Shown: positions 9,229 through 20,653 of the stretch, one piece after another
Layout: each line of letters begins with the position of its first letter
Position numbering within the stretch: position 1 is the stretch's first letter
Assembly (NCBI GenBank): GCA_003988855.1
Contig: QYAI01000004.1
Location: 1,054,001-1,118,000 of the forward strand
DNA length: 64,000 bases
Direction of reading: 5' to 3'
DNA from: Arachnopeziza araneosa
Taxonomy: Eukaryota; Ascomycota; Leotiomycetes; Helotiales; Arachnopezizaceae
Translations under genes and position numbers: made by a program
Notes under the pieces: model-generated
Seen by the model: only the letters and a program-made list of their open reading frames with translations
Told to the model about the DNA's origin: nothing
Databases searched by the model: none

Positions 9229-12200
9229 TCAAGTCGCCTGTTTCAGATTCACATCCATCTTCTCCCAGACCAAATCCACCAGCTCTTCAACTAGCAAACC
9301 CCTCTCGACAATTTTGAGGAACGGGATATCAGCCCCAAATTCCCGCCATGCTAGAGCTCGCACATCACTACTGATCATACTGTCCATACCCAGATCAGCC
9401 AGGGGTCTGGCCATGGCTTGCTCTAATTTCTCCATTGATATCAGCAGCAACTTTGAGAAGCGTTGAAGCAAGATGTCTTTCATGGCATTCTTGACGGCGG
9501 CTTGACCACCATTGTTCAACGCCTCTGAAAGAATGGCAGCGGTGTTAGAAGAAGTGGTAGAGACATGCTGGGATTGAGACTGGGACTCGCTCTGGAGGGC
9601 GAGATGCCCGAGTCGACGATCAGATATCCATATATTCTTTAGCGTCGGACTTGGCCCTAGACGGGATTTTTCAAGGCCGGTGACGATGTGTGCGCCTGCG
9701 TAAGGATCGTAGGGCGTAGCAGAGGAGGAGGTAAGGTCCCGTGGCGTACAAGCTCGTTCCATCATCGTCAAGAACTCGGCTTCTGAGATGCCGTAGGAAC
9801 CGCTGTGGAGGAGGCTGGCTTCGATTTCTTGATTCGGTAAGTGTAAGATGAGTGGAATTAAAATTTTGTAAGAGAGGAAATAGAATGAGAGGGGAAGCGG
9901 GTTTGGAAGTACGAACCAGGATTCTCCTGAATATGTCCTATCTCCCGAACCATACCCAAGGCTAAGGATGTAGCTTGTAGACCGAGACTCCAACGGTGGC
10001 GAGCAAATGAATCCATGAATGCATTTGCAGCGGCGTAATTGGTTTGTGTTGCTGGCGCGCGAATGCCGATTGAGGAACTAGTTAAGACGAAGAAATCGAG
10101 AGGGGTGTTGAGGAGTGCGGAGTGGAGGTTTATGGTTCCTTGCACTTTTGGAGAGAGGACTTCGTTGAATCTTTCGACGGTCGTGTTTTCGAAGAGGCAA
10201 GCCTTAATTGGAGTTAGGTTTTAGGTTTGACAAAAGACAACGGGTGAGAGGACGGGGAGATGGAGACATACTTGGAATACAGCTGCTGCGTGGATTACTC
10301 CTTTAATTGGCGTTTGGGCAGCTGAAACGGCTTTATCTACAGATGAACGCTGGGAAACATCTCCGAGGCAAACTTGAACTGTTATATTAATACCATGCTT
10401 TTCGGAGTATGAGTCGATCTCTTTTAAAAGGGAGATGGCTCCTGGATTCTTTCCTCCTGACCGAGAAAGAAATACAAAGTTTCGAGCATCTCTTTGGATC
10501 ATCCAATTTCTGGAAGGCACTTATCAGTTTCAAAGTGGGTATATTAGAAAGAAACTCCTTACGTGATGCTCCGTCCTAACCCTCCAAGGCATCCTATCAT
10601 GAGGTAAGTTGCGGATGAATCAAAGGATATAGGTTTTGGGATAATCCGACACTGAAAAGATTCATCAGCATCATATTTATGACTCGAAGGAGGATATCTG
10701 ACGGGAATTTCCGAGTTTGGATTGCAATGAAGTATAATTCTAGCATAGTTTTCCGCTTTTGAAGCAGCAGCAACGGCATCTGGCAGGCGAGCAATATCGA
10801 AAAGAGAAGCTGGAGGGCGTGTGACCAGTTTTCCGGAACGAAACAGCTGAAAGGACTCATGAAGTAACCTAAAAGTGTCAGAGAATTCACGTTTGGTATA
10901 ATAAAAATGAGAGATCTTACTCTTTAGCGTCTTCATCTCTTTCTTGGAACATATCCCACATATCAAATGAAGTGAAGCTAGCACCTCCAGCAAAGACAGA
11001 CTTGTCAAAAGTGCTTAGATTCGGAAGATTACTTCCTCCGCTGAGGAGCAAATACTTTCCATTCTTCTTGAGACATTCCCAGAGGTCTTGGTGGTTCCCT
11101 GCCGCTCCTGTTGCAATGACAGCACCCAATTTTTCTCCTCCTGCTATGACCTGGATATTCTTCGTCCACGTACGCGAGTCTGCCGGTATCAGATTACTTG
11201 TGGGAAGTTTCTGTACCTGAACCAAATACTCCTTCTCAGATTCAGAGGAATAAGTGATAAGGAACTAGTAATATGTCAGTGATTAGGAATTATAGGTTGA
11301 GGGATGTACCCGAATTTCTTTATAACGAGCGACTTGTAAGAATGCCGAAGCCAGCAGGTGATCGCCAGGCATGTGAATTAGGATGATCTGATCAAGTTCA
11401 GCTTCGATAGAATTATGCATTTGAATCAAGAAAACCCACCTCTTGTTTTTTTACTCGAATTAAGTTTCTTAATGCATGTAGTGCTGTGCAAGTTGGTACC
11501 AACATCCCAGCCAAATCCTCAATCTTCTCCTCGGGAAGTAACTTGTGACACATATCTTGGCTAACAATGAATGAACTATCGAATTTTCCGGGATGAAGAG
11601 TCAATACTCGATCATTGGGTTTGAAATCTAATACTTTAGATCCTACAGTGCGAACGATGGCAATAGATTCATGACTAAAGAACTCGGATTCTTGTTGACC
11701 CTTGAGTATTTTGGCCTCCTAGTAATATGTTAGAACGATTTGTACCAAGAATAAAAGCGATATTACCATTTCAGTCAACGAAAAGGCCACGGGGTCGACA
11801 AGAACCTCATCCGGTTCAAGGTTCCGCATCTTTGTATCTTTCTCTTTATAGAAAAAGCTATCGATCTGGCCGACTCGCTGGAAATCTAATTCCAAGATAG
11901 GACTCGGATGATATTTTCCTGATTTCACAGGATGATTGAGCTTTCTCTCAAACTCAGCATTTTCTTCATCATCAGTAACAAAGCGGCTTATATACACAAG
12001 TCCACTCTTCTCAACTAAATGCAGCTCGCTTTTTGAACTAGTCTCATTTGGTAATCGAAGATGCTGATCAACAATAAGAGCGGCTGATCTCTCAAGATTC
12101 TTTTGTTGGGGGTCAATGTCGAAACAAGACATTCGCAATGATGGTTGCTCGTTCATGAGCGTTTTTGCGAGCCCGGATGCGAGTGACTTTTCGGGATCCG

Positions 12201-15200
12201 AGCCGTTTATAAGTCCACAGTTGGTAACCCATAAAAGACTCGAGGCGTTTTGGATTAGATATTGTACTGATGCTAGCTCTTCATTGTTCATTTGAGTTAG
12301 TACTGGGCTTTCTAACTCTGCGGTCATTATGACTCCTGATCCTTTGGGAATTAATTCAGGGACCTTTCGCAGTGCCACGGTTGAGATTTGGATTCCGCTT
12401 TGCTTTGCTATTTTGACAATTTCTTCGTTCAATGAGTGCGATTTTGCATTGTGGACCTGGCAGGGTGAGAATTAGCAAATTGGAAATGACAGAATTAAAT
12501 CTTACCAGCCATAACAGTTCGTGATCATGAGAGAACGCATTTTCTGCCAGGGTCGGCTCACAAACTATGATGCTTTGACTTCGACCTATCTTTGTTTGAT
12601 CATACTGAAATCCAGCCGCCGTCAATTTATCCATCCATATTTTTTGAGTTGATGTCGAGGATCTCAAATCAATCAGGACTTTCGCATCCGACTTCAACAT
12701 ATCCCTCATATTTTTCAGCGCATCAATAATGATCTGGGTATTGCTGTGCTCCTGTGAATTCTTAGCAATATTTTCTCAGCCAATGTTTTGATACTAACCT
12801 CTGAAAAAATAATCAAATCAAAAGATTTGACGTCGATATTTTGCTCCTTTATTGATTTTCCGATATCCAAGACGCGAAACTCTAATTTTTTAAACTTTTG
12901 AAAATACTTCTTCCATTCTTCAACATCAGATTGACTTTCACTTATGACAGTATATTGACAGTATATTGGCTGAGGAGAGTCTCCATGCAGAGCTCTGACA
13001 CTAACTTCCATTGATTCAAAACTGCCGCCGATTTGGAGAATTCTCAAAGTCTGAGCTTTATGAGCTAACAACTCCATGTAATCAACAAGATCGAACTTTT
13101 CAAGTCCTGTAATAAGTGCAGAGTCATTTTGCTGATGAATAAGCTGACTCAATGGTGCTCCAAGTCGACCCACGTCTGGTTTCCACACCAGTTGAGAGTA
13201 TGGCTGCCGTGGAACCTTCTCTTCTGAGTTTCTCAAGCTTCCTTCAAGAGAAAGGAAGGAGACTTTACTGTCCACTAGCAGGCTGCCACTCTTGGAGAAG
13301 ACTTTCGCTTGACCATGAACGGATCTGAGTCCATGTAAATTACCCTGCGCGTGGATGACAGCATCTTCAGCGATAAGATCGGAGTCGCAAGACATCCGCA
13401 CTGTCAAACTTTCAACACAAACAGGTAAAAAAGCTTTTGAAACAGACTTGGTGGTTCCGTGGGCCGCCATCACTGAAAGTTGAAGACAACCGTCGAGTGT
13501 AGTGGGATGGATTATGTAGCGTGACTCGGCAGCCATACTTTTCTTAGTGGTGTGTAGTGCTATTGTTGCGATAGCTTCCTGATTTTCTGGAAGCAGGTTG
13601 ATGTTCGAAATAGTTTGAAAAGTTGGTCCAAATTCAACACCGACCGCTGATAAAGCTGCGTACCAGCTTTTACCGTCAGATGTTTTATTCTGCTGATTCG
13701 GAGCTTTTACCTCCTGTGGATCATCATTGAGCTCGACAAGGCCTACCATACCTCCTCCGTGCTCAGACCATTTCCCATCTTCCGTAACAGAGCTCACGCG
13801 AAATTCAAACCATCTGTTATGATCGCCGGTAGATGTAGGCAACTCCACCATGTTAAATAGAGATTCGATTGATCCTTCAGATGGTATCGTGAGGGCCGAA
13901 TTGATGTTGAGTGCCCTAATGGTATACCCTTGTGAGAAATTCAGTAAATGTTGATCTTCAGCTACTTGCATAAGTGCTTCCACAGCCATAGCAATGTATC
14001 CGGCCGCGGGGAATATGAACTCATTTCCAATCTTTACGAGTTAGCAAGAGTAAATTCTAAATCATGTTGCTTACTTTATGATCTCGCAGCCACGGTACGA
14101 ACTTAAGGTTAATATGGTTGCGCCATAGATGAGTGCTCCGCGACCCACCAGGCTCACGGCTACCAAGGATATCGTGGCGACAGTGCTTCCGATATCGAAA
14201 TTCTCGACTCCATCTGCCATCCTTCCACAAGAGGTCGCCATAATTCCATTGATAGCTAGGAAGATCAACCAGAAGCTTCCCTGATTTATAATCGACTTCT
14301 CTATTTGAGTCTGTGGAATATGTTTCGATTGCGTTGACTCGAACCAAATCTATGGGATAGCCCACGGTGAACAGAGTTCCAGCCAATGCCAGCATATTGT
14401 CCACCCCATCTTGCCCTCTAACCAAAGAAGGCAAGTATTGCAGTCTTGTTTCATCAAATCTCAAACTAGTAGTAATCTGTCTTATTGGGCCCGCAAGAGC
14501 ACTGTGAGGCCCAATTTCAATCAAATAGGCTGCTGTGGTATGCGAGGTGAGGAGAAGGCGAGCTGCTTGATCAAATAGAACAGGAAGTTCTAAATTTGAG
14601 CGCCAATGACTAAATGGTATTTCATTCATCTCAAGTAGCTCTCCAGTGATAGAAGAATACATGGGTATTCTCGGAAGCTTGATCTTTCTTGTTGGCGAGT
14701 GTACCATCTTAGCATAAAGTCTCTCAAACAGTCTCGTAAACTCTTCCGCCGCAGGTTTCATCAGGTGAGAATGGTAAGCATTTCCAGATGTGTTAACCTT
14801 TCGAGCAAAGATTCCATCCTCAACTAATGACTTTCGGATCTCCTCAATTCCTCGCTCACCTCCGCTCAGTGTTAGACTCTGTGGAGAGTTGTAGCACCCG
14901 ATTATCACGTCAGGTTGTCCATCAAGGAAAGACTGGACTTGTTCAGCACCAAGCCCAACTGCTAACATTCCGCCTTCCGCTTTGCAATTTAAAACCGCAA
15001 GACCTCTATAGTAAGCAATTGCCACTGCTTCGGCTCCGGTGATAAGACCTGCTGCAAATGCGGACGCAATCTCACCTTTGGAAATTAGCATTATGTAATA
15101 TTTCGTTGCCTGGATATCAAAATCAATAAACGTACCAGCAGAATGGCCAACAACAGCTGTTGGGCGAACTCCCCAAGACCGAAGTAGAGTAACCAGTGCA

Positions 15201-17412
15201 ATTTGCACTGCTGTACAGCAGATTGGTGATCGAATGGAATGATATAGAGTGGTGGTTTCCTTTGGCGCAGATAGAACTTCTATTGCGTTTATTAGCAAGT
15301 GCTGTGTACAACCACAAACCATTTACCTATAATACTGAAGTCTGGTCGTGCTGGTAACTTGCTGAGAGACTCTTCAAGCTCCTTGAAAGTACGTTGCACC
15401 GATGGGAAACTTTCTATCAACGAGTAGCACATTTGAGCCCATTGTGCACCTTGTCCTAACGTTGGATCAGTTGAAGATCAAGCAATTAAAGGAAAATAGC
15501 CTACCAGTAAAAACAAAGGCAAGGTCAGGAGAAGTCTTTCTGGAAACTCCAACTTGGAATCTGCTCTCGGTAATTTCTGTTAATGACGACGAACTGTCCA
15601 CGATGGTAAATCCATGATACCGAAGCCTACTACGGTGTGCAGCAAGAGTGTAAGCTATATCCGAGAGTTCGTGTTTGGAAACGGTCGATAGTATTGCGTC
15701 TCGATTGCGTCTCAGAGTCTCGTTATCATGTGCAGAGAATGGAAGCAGATACTTCTTCGTCTCAATGTTACATTGAGGTTTATCTCCATTCGTAACTGCA
15801 GCCGAATTTATCACAGTTCCAAGAAACGAATCTGCAGCATCAAGGATGACATGGGCATTTGCTCCACCATAGCCGAAGCCATTCACGCTGGCTCGGCGGT
15901 ATTCAAGTTTATTTGGCCAGGGTGTTAGAGACCGTACAACTCTTAGTCGGCCTTCCTTGAAGTCGACTATTTGAAGCTTTCAGTTAGTTTAAATCCAACT
16001 CTATTGTCTCGAAAGTACACATACTCTCTGGGTTAAGCTGTTTCACTCCAATAGTTGCTGGGATGCAACTATTTTCAAGACACAGAACTGATTTTATCAC
16101 AGCAGCCAAGCCACTGGCTCCTTCCGTGTGGCCAAGATTTGTTTTAATGGACCCAATCAACAGTGGGCTTTCAGGAGTTCTGCCTTCAGTAAATACATTA
16201 CCAATAGCAGCACACTCAATTGGATCTCCTACAGGAGTCCCGGTACCGTGACACTCAAAGTACCCGGTGTCATTGAAGCTTAAACCAGCTTTCGCGTAAG
16301 CCTTTCGCATCACAGCTTCTTGGGCCTCTTGACCTGGATGATTGATTCCCAAGCCTTTTCCATTCCTAGGTGTATGAGAATAATTTCTCTCGAGTTCTCA
16401 ACAGGACTTACGAATTGATGGCTGTTGCACGAATTATCGCTCTGATGGGGTCTCCATCTCTTCTTGCATCTGATAATCGCTTGATAAACAATGCAGCGAT
16501 ACCATCTCCTCTACCAAAACCATCTGCTGACGCATCGAAAGTGTGGCAAGTAGAGGATGGAGATAGGATACCAAGACTCTCGCTTCCAATATGCTTCTCA
16601 ACACTTGTGACGAGACTGGAACCTCCAACTACCGCAGCTGTGCAATCACCTGCAATTAAGCTTTGGCAAGCAAGGTGAAGAGCATAAAGAGAGCTTGAGC
16701 AAGCTGTGTCCACGGTGAAACTGTCCATGGATTTGGATTAGTCTTCTGTCTAGTTGTTACGCTACCACTAATAATTACCTGGGGCCTTTTAAATTGAACA
16801 CATAATTTACTCGATTGCTGAGAATTGTCAAACCGGTTCCCTACGAGAGGTCAATATGACTAGCTCCTTCCAAGAAGTAGTGGCTATACCGTCGACTGAT
16901 ACGGAATACGGTATTCTGGATCTCGGGTATGAATATGATCATACTCGGAATTGAAGCATCCAACAAAACAGGCGGTTTCAGAGCCAGAAACATCATCCAG
17001 AGATTTACCAGCCGATTCGAAACACTCATACACCACTTCCAGAAGCTTCCGTTGCTGAGGATCCATACTTGTGGCCTCCATTGGACTTATGCCAAAAAAT
17101 GAGGGGTCAAAATCCCTGTAGCTGTCATCATGACCGAGGAAGTAACCACCTCGACTGTACAAGCTTCCTGGACGACCTTTATGTGGACTGTACCAGCCAT
17201 CAATATCCAATCTGTTTTTAGGAAAATCAGACTGTCCTGAGCGCTCAGCCTTCAGCATATCCCACAACTTTGAGGGTGATGATGAGTTGCCAGAGAATCT
17301 ACAGCCTAGGTGCTGTCAGCGCTGTAAGGAATGCCAGACGCTCTTCCTCACCCATTCCTACGATGGCAATAGGCTCAAGGCCCTCAGAATCATTTTCATC
17401 TTCGACCCTCAT
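9229..17412 (-). CDS. Highly reducing polyketide synthase, KS-AT-DH-(psi-MT)-(psi-ER)-KR-ACP
   Basis: Nineteen exons give 2407 aa: 17412-17352, 17305-16890, 16840-16779, 16720-16412, 16365-16025, 15966-15505, 15455-15327, 15279-15136, 15075-14075, 14031-12799, 12751-12506, 12456-11767, 11718-11440, 11387-11310, 11264-10921, 10868-10563, 10509-10272, 10202-9917, 9827-9229. The phase is kept at every junction. KS: VDTACSSS (Cys187), ECHGTGTPVGDPIE, KTNLGHTEGASG. AT: GHSAGE (Ser640). DH: His974 in WLRDHKIGNEFIFP and Asp in TTLDGCLQ. The MT region has LRILQIGGSFES in place of a glycine-rich SAM motif. The ER region lacks the usual GGVGxA nucleotide loop (IILIHMPGDHLLASAFLQVA). KR: GCLGGLGRSI, SSSIG and NYAAANAF. 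ACP: LGMDSMIS (Ser2358). There is no thioesterase or reductase domain, so release must come from elsewhere. Start chosen: the in-frame upstream codon chain meets TGA five codons before this ATG. Confidence 0.92.
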
Positions 17413-18945
17413 CTTGTCCGTTGCTCATAAGCAATTTAGTAGGAAGTGTGGAGAGAGAAAGTAGGTGAGATGAAGGTGTAAAGAAACACGAAATAGACAA
17501 AGGTGATTTGATTGAGCCTCTCCGCAGAGCCGGGCCCTAAAAGTAATCTAGGATAGGCCCTGCGACGCCGCTCCATGGCTCGGACTTCAAGGGAGCACCT
17601 TGCTACAATGCTAATAAAAACCTTTGCAGGATCGGTGGGGCAATGCAAACGCCAAGTCAGCTGAATATACACCCCCAAACTCGTACGTATAGGATCCGAT
17701 AATTCTCACACTGCTCGTTGATGGAGAAAACAAGAAACAATCATAATGTCAAGGCGAAGGAGAATAACAAATACAACGCGATCGACTCACCATAGGTGGG
17801 CATGTCGACTGTCCACACCATGTACAAACTCTGTGGAGAATATGAGGGACTACGCTAAATTTTATTCATGCGTTGGCTGACTTGGCCGATATTCCGAAGC
17901 ACGTGAAATCCACGTAGACCCCTTCCGATTCCCTGGACTCAGAATGCTCCTGACATGAAGATCTCCAATGCAGATACTTCCTTAGCCTAGTCCTCACTTG
18001 TTCGATAGATAGTCACGTGAGTATATTGCTGATATCACAACTTGGATGACTTTGGCTGGTCGTGATATCTCCTTGACGGTTCGAGAAGACTGACCTAGCT
18101 CCATCTGCGAGGAATTGGACAAACAGCCATCCCATGTCGCTAACAGGAAAGAAACGAGCACAGAGGTTGCTGAACGGTACGCTGTACTGCAAACATGAGA
18201 TTCGAAACGAAGCTATGAGTAGAATTGGGAGCAACTTCTCGAACAGAGATTCTAGAATTCTTTGGATTGGTTAAGAAGAATGGATACAAAAGAGTGTGAG
18301 AATGGTTGAGAAGAAACACAAATCAGGCGAGAAAAGAAAGGGTCGTCAGTGGGCTAATTGCTCGAGGTTTGTGAGGAGACGTACTCCAGATTTTATGCTT
18401 TCGGACCTCAGCGTAGTCCAGCCAGACAAAGTGGTTTAAAGCAGCCCAGCCAAAGACGCTGAACCGCAATCACCAGCACCAGAGATATTCACTATATGCC
18501 GACAGATGACAAGGAGGTATACACAAGCCTTTATAGCGTCTTTCTTGATAGCAAAGGGGAGTTTCTTAGGAATTTCTCATCTAGGAATGTACTGCACTTA
18601 GTTAGGTTCCTTTGGTCGAATAGCTATTGAGGCAAATTGAAGCAGTTGCAAAGACAGAGGCCTGAACAAACAACTCAAGTTTTATCTCACACCAGTTAAT
18701 CGTTTCTACAACCGAATTTAATGACAAGTTCATTCTCTACAATCAACACGGCGCTCAAGATACTTTAAGCAGAGGACTATTCGGTGAACCAAGCAGCTAT
18801 CCTAGATTCATCGGATCAGTTTACATCATTCAGCAACAACAAAACCGTCCAGAACTTCTGAATCATTCTCCGTCCGATCCAGGGACAACAAACACAAAAA
18901 ACCTCGTCCACTTTTTCATTCTTCAACCTCACGTCAAACATCACC
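17413..18945. other. Intergenic, PKS promoter region
   Basis: About 1.5 kb between the PKS (-) and the first zinc-ribbon gene (+). The largest ORF (18013-18234, minus, 73 aa) shows no family features. No regulator, transporter or tailoring gene is present on this side of the PKS. Confidence 0.6.
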
Positions 18946-19305
18946 ATGTCGACTTCTACACCACAAGAGACTATCTCAACCGACTACGTCTCCCACAATG
19001 AAGATGAAGTCGTTCCCACTCACGAACAACAACCCTCTTCTACCGACACTACTTTGAAGCCGCCGCGCCCAACCACACCCAGCACTTCGGCCACCAAGCC
19101 AACCAAGCCAACCTCGACACCCGCCTCTCCGCTCGCGCTCTCCCCGTCGCCGAAGGCTCTCCCTCCCAAACCCGTTGAATCTGCAGAGAAGGTTTCGACA
19201 ATGGAGGATGATTTGCCCAAGAGGATGTGTCCCCGATGCGGAAAGAGCGAGTGGTACGGCCAATGTGCGATCTGTGGCTATCCGGGCAGGATGGATCTGA
19301 TGTAG
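18946..19305 (+). CDS. Small zinc-ribbon protein (119 aa)
   Basis: This is a single-exon small protein. Residues 1-90 are disordered and rich in Thr, Ser, Pro and Lys, with long TPSTSATKPTKPTS-like runs. Residues 95-111 form a four-cysteine ribbon, CPRCGKSEWYGQCAICG, followed by YPGRMDLM at the C-terminus. CxxC-x8-CxxC spacing is typical of a small structural zinc knuckle. I do not recognise the family and assign no function. The leader before the ATG is A/C-rich (ACATCACCATGTCG), which suits translation. A 25-aa ORF with identical ribbon spacing lies 0.8 kb downstream on the same strand, which raises confidence that both are real and related. Confidence 0.72.
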   Translation: MSTSTPQETISTDYVSHNEDEVVPTHEQQPSSTDTTLKPPRPTTPSTSATKPTKPTSTPASPLALSPSPKALPPKPVESAEKVSTMEDDLPKRMCPRCGKSEWYGQCAICGYPGRMDLM

Positions 19306-20118
19306 GGACGGATCGACGCCGCACGTCAGTCTCGGAGTCAGGGTGAGACTTTCTAGAGTAGCTTATTGTCGCTATCATGAAGCATCGTTGCGTTATCATG
19401 TTTTTTTCGTCTGATGTTCGTGATCTCTTGTGACTTTTAGCGGGTGGCATTATCGGTCTTTGGGGTTGACTCTGATAGCAGTAGGGTTTATCTTGCAATC
19501 AGCAAAGAGGTTAATGATATCTGCGGTCAAAGTAAGTGATTGGGAGCACTTGTAATAGAAGCTGCTTTGAGTAATGCACGGTTGGTGAATAGCTTTATAT
19601 ATACTCGCTACGTATCGACGACATCTTGAGTCGAGCATATCCAGGGGGTTTTCACCGATTCCAATCATCCAGTACTGTTCTCAGTACATGCCGAGTTCGG
19701 AGTCGATATCCAAGTTGAAATGGCTATGATAGTCGTATAGGTACCTTTATATTGTCGCACACAATCTCGGATGTTTAGAATATTCATTGCTACTCTGTAT
19801 TCATTACTACTCTGCATGAGTCAAGCCTCAGTGTATATACTCAGAATAGACATTTACCATTCCAACATCTATCTATCGTGAAAATATGATTCTTCAACCT
19901 CTTCAACAACAACGATATAAATCATGCCTCGAACACAATCAGCACTGCCCACAAGTCATTCAGACTCCACGCCTTCCTGCTATTGTTAACTAGCTCCATC
20001 ATCGCGTGTACATATATATCTCACCCCAGCTCGTGTCACTATCAAGATCCAATCCACTCCAACCCCCATCACTATCCATATCTATATCCACTCTAACCCC
20101 AACCCCTGAAAAAACAAA
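19306..20118. other. Intergenic
   Basis: Spacer between the two zinc-ribbon ORFs. A TATATAT run at 20013-20019 lies about 100 bp before the second ORF and could be its TATA box. Nothing else recognised. Confidence 0.5.
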
Positions 20119-20196
20119 ATGCCCAGCGCGGATTGTCCGACGTGTGGCGCCGAAGACCATCACGGGATATGCCACGCGTGTGGGAGTGGAACCTAA
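20119..20196 (+). CDS. Micropeptide zinc ribbon (25 aa)
   Basis: A very short ORF begins in good context (AAACAAAATGCCC) and is 25 residues long. Almost the whole peptide is a zinc-ribbon motif, CPTCGAEDHHGICHACG. It matches CPxCG-x5-GxCxxCG exactly as in the 119-aa protein upstream (CPRCGKSEWYGQCAICG). Four cysteines with identical spacing plus four matching framework residues (P, G, G, G) are unlikely by chance in so short an ORF. A TATATAT run sits about 100 bp upstream. A 72-aa ORF in another frame (20006-20224) overlaps it but has no motif. Whether the peptide is translated is unknown. It could also be a relic of a duplicated longer gene. Confidence 0.5.
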   Translation: MPSADCPTCGAEDHHGICHACGSGT

Positions 20197-20653
20197 GCAA
20201 TATGAGATGGTTGGTTGGTTTTGATGGAGGCTGGTGAGCCGAGGGGAAGGTCTTTGATGGGATGTGAATAGGTTTTGGAGATGAGGTTTGTGGTGGTGGT
20301 TCATGGAGCTGGAGGTCATGAAGGGGGGTAGTTGCAAAGCGAGGAGTTGACTGGGTACTTGAATTAGTTAATGAGATGGATTTATCTAAATCAGAATTGC
20401 AGTTTGTCTTATTAAAGAGCATTTGGACCAAGTGGTGACTCTACCTCAAGAGGACTTCCGGCAATGGAACGAATAAGACTCTTTGCTTGTAGGAAAGAAG
20501 AACATCCGCCAAGTTTATGTCACCTGGAAGACGGTGTAGGATTCACATAGCAGCTGGATCAGTCGAGATGAATATTCAAGATTGATTGACAGGGTATGAT
20601 ATCCTCCACCTCGCAAACGTTACGAAATCTATCAAGTGACAACTAAGCTGGGC
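20197..20653. other. Intergenic, convergent 3' flanks
   Basis: Between the micropeptide (+) and the WW-domain gene (-). No feature recognised. Confidence 0.5.

Noticed and set aside
9229..17412. PKS appearing as about twelve separate fragments, suggesting decay
   Set aside because: All 18 gaps are 43-89 bp GT-AG introns with matched phase, and domain motifs are continuous after joining.
18013..18234. 73-aa minus-strand ORF upstream of the PKS
   Set aside because: No motif, no intron support and no sensible neighbour relation.
20006..20224. 72-aa plus-strand ORF overlapping the 25-aa zinc ribbon
   Set aside because: Low-complexity translation with no motif. The overlapping 25-aa frame carries the meaningful pattern.
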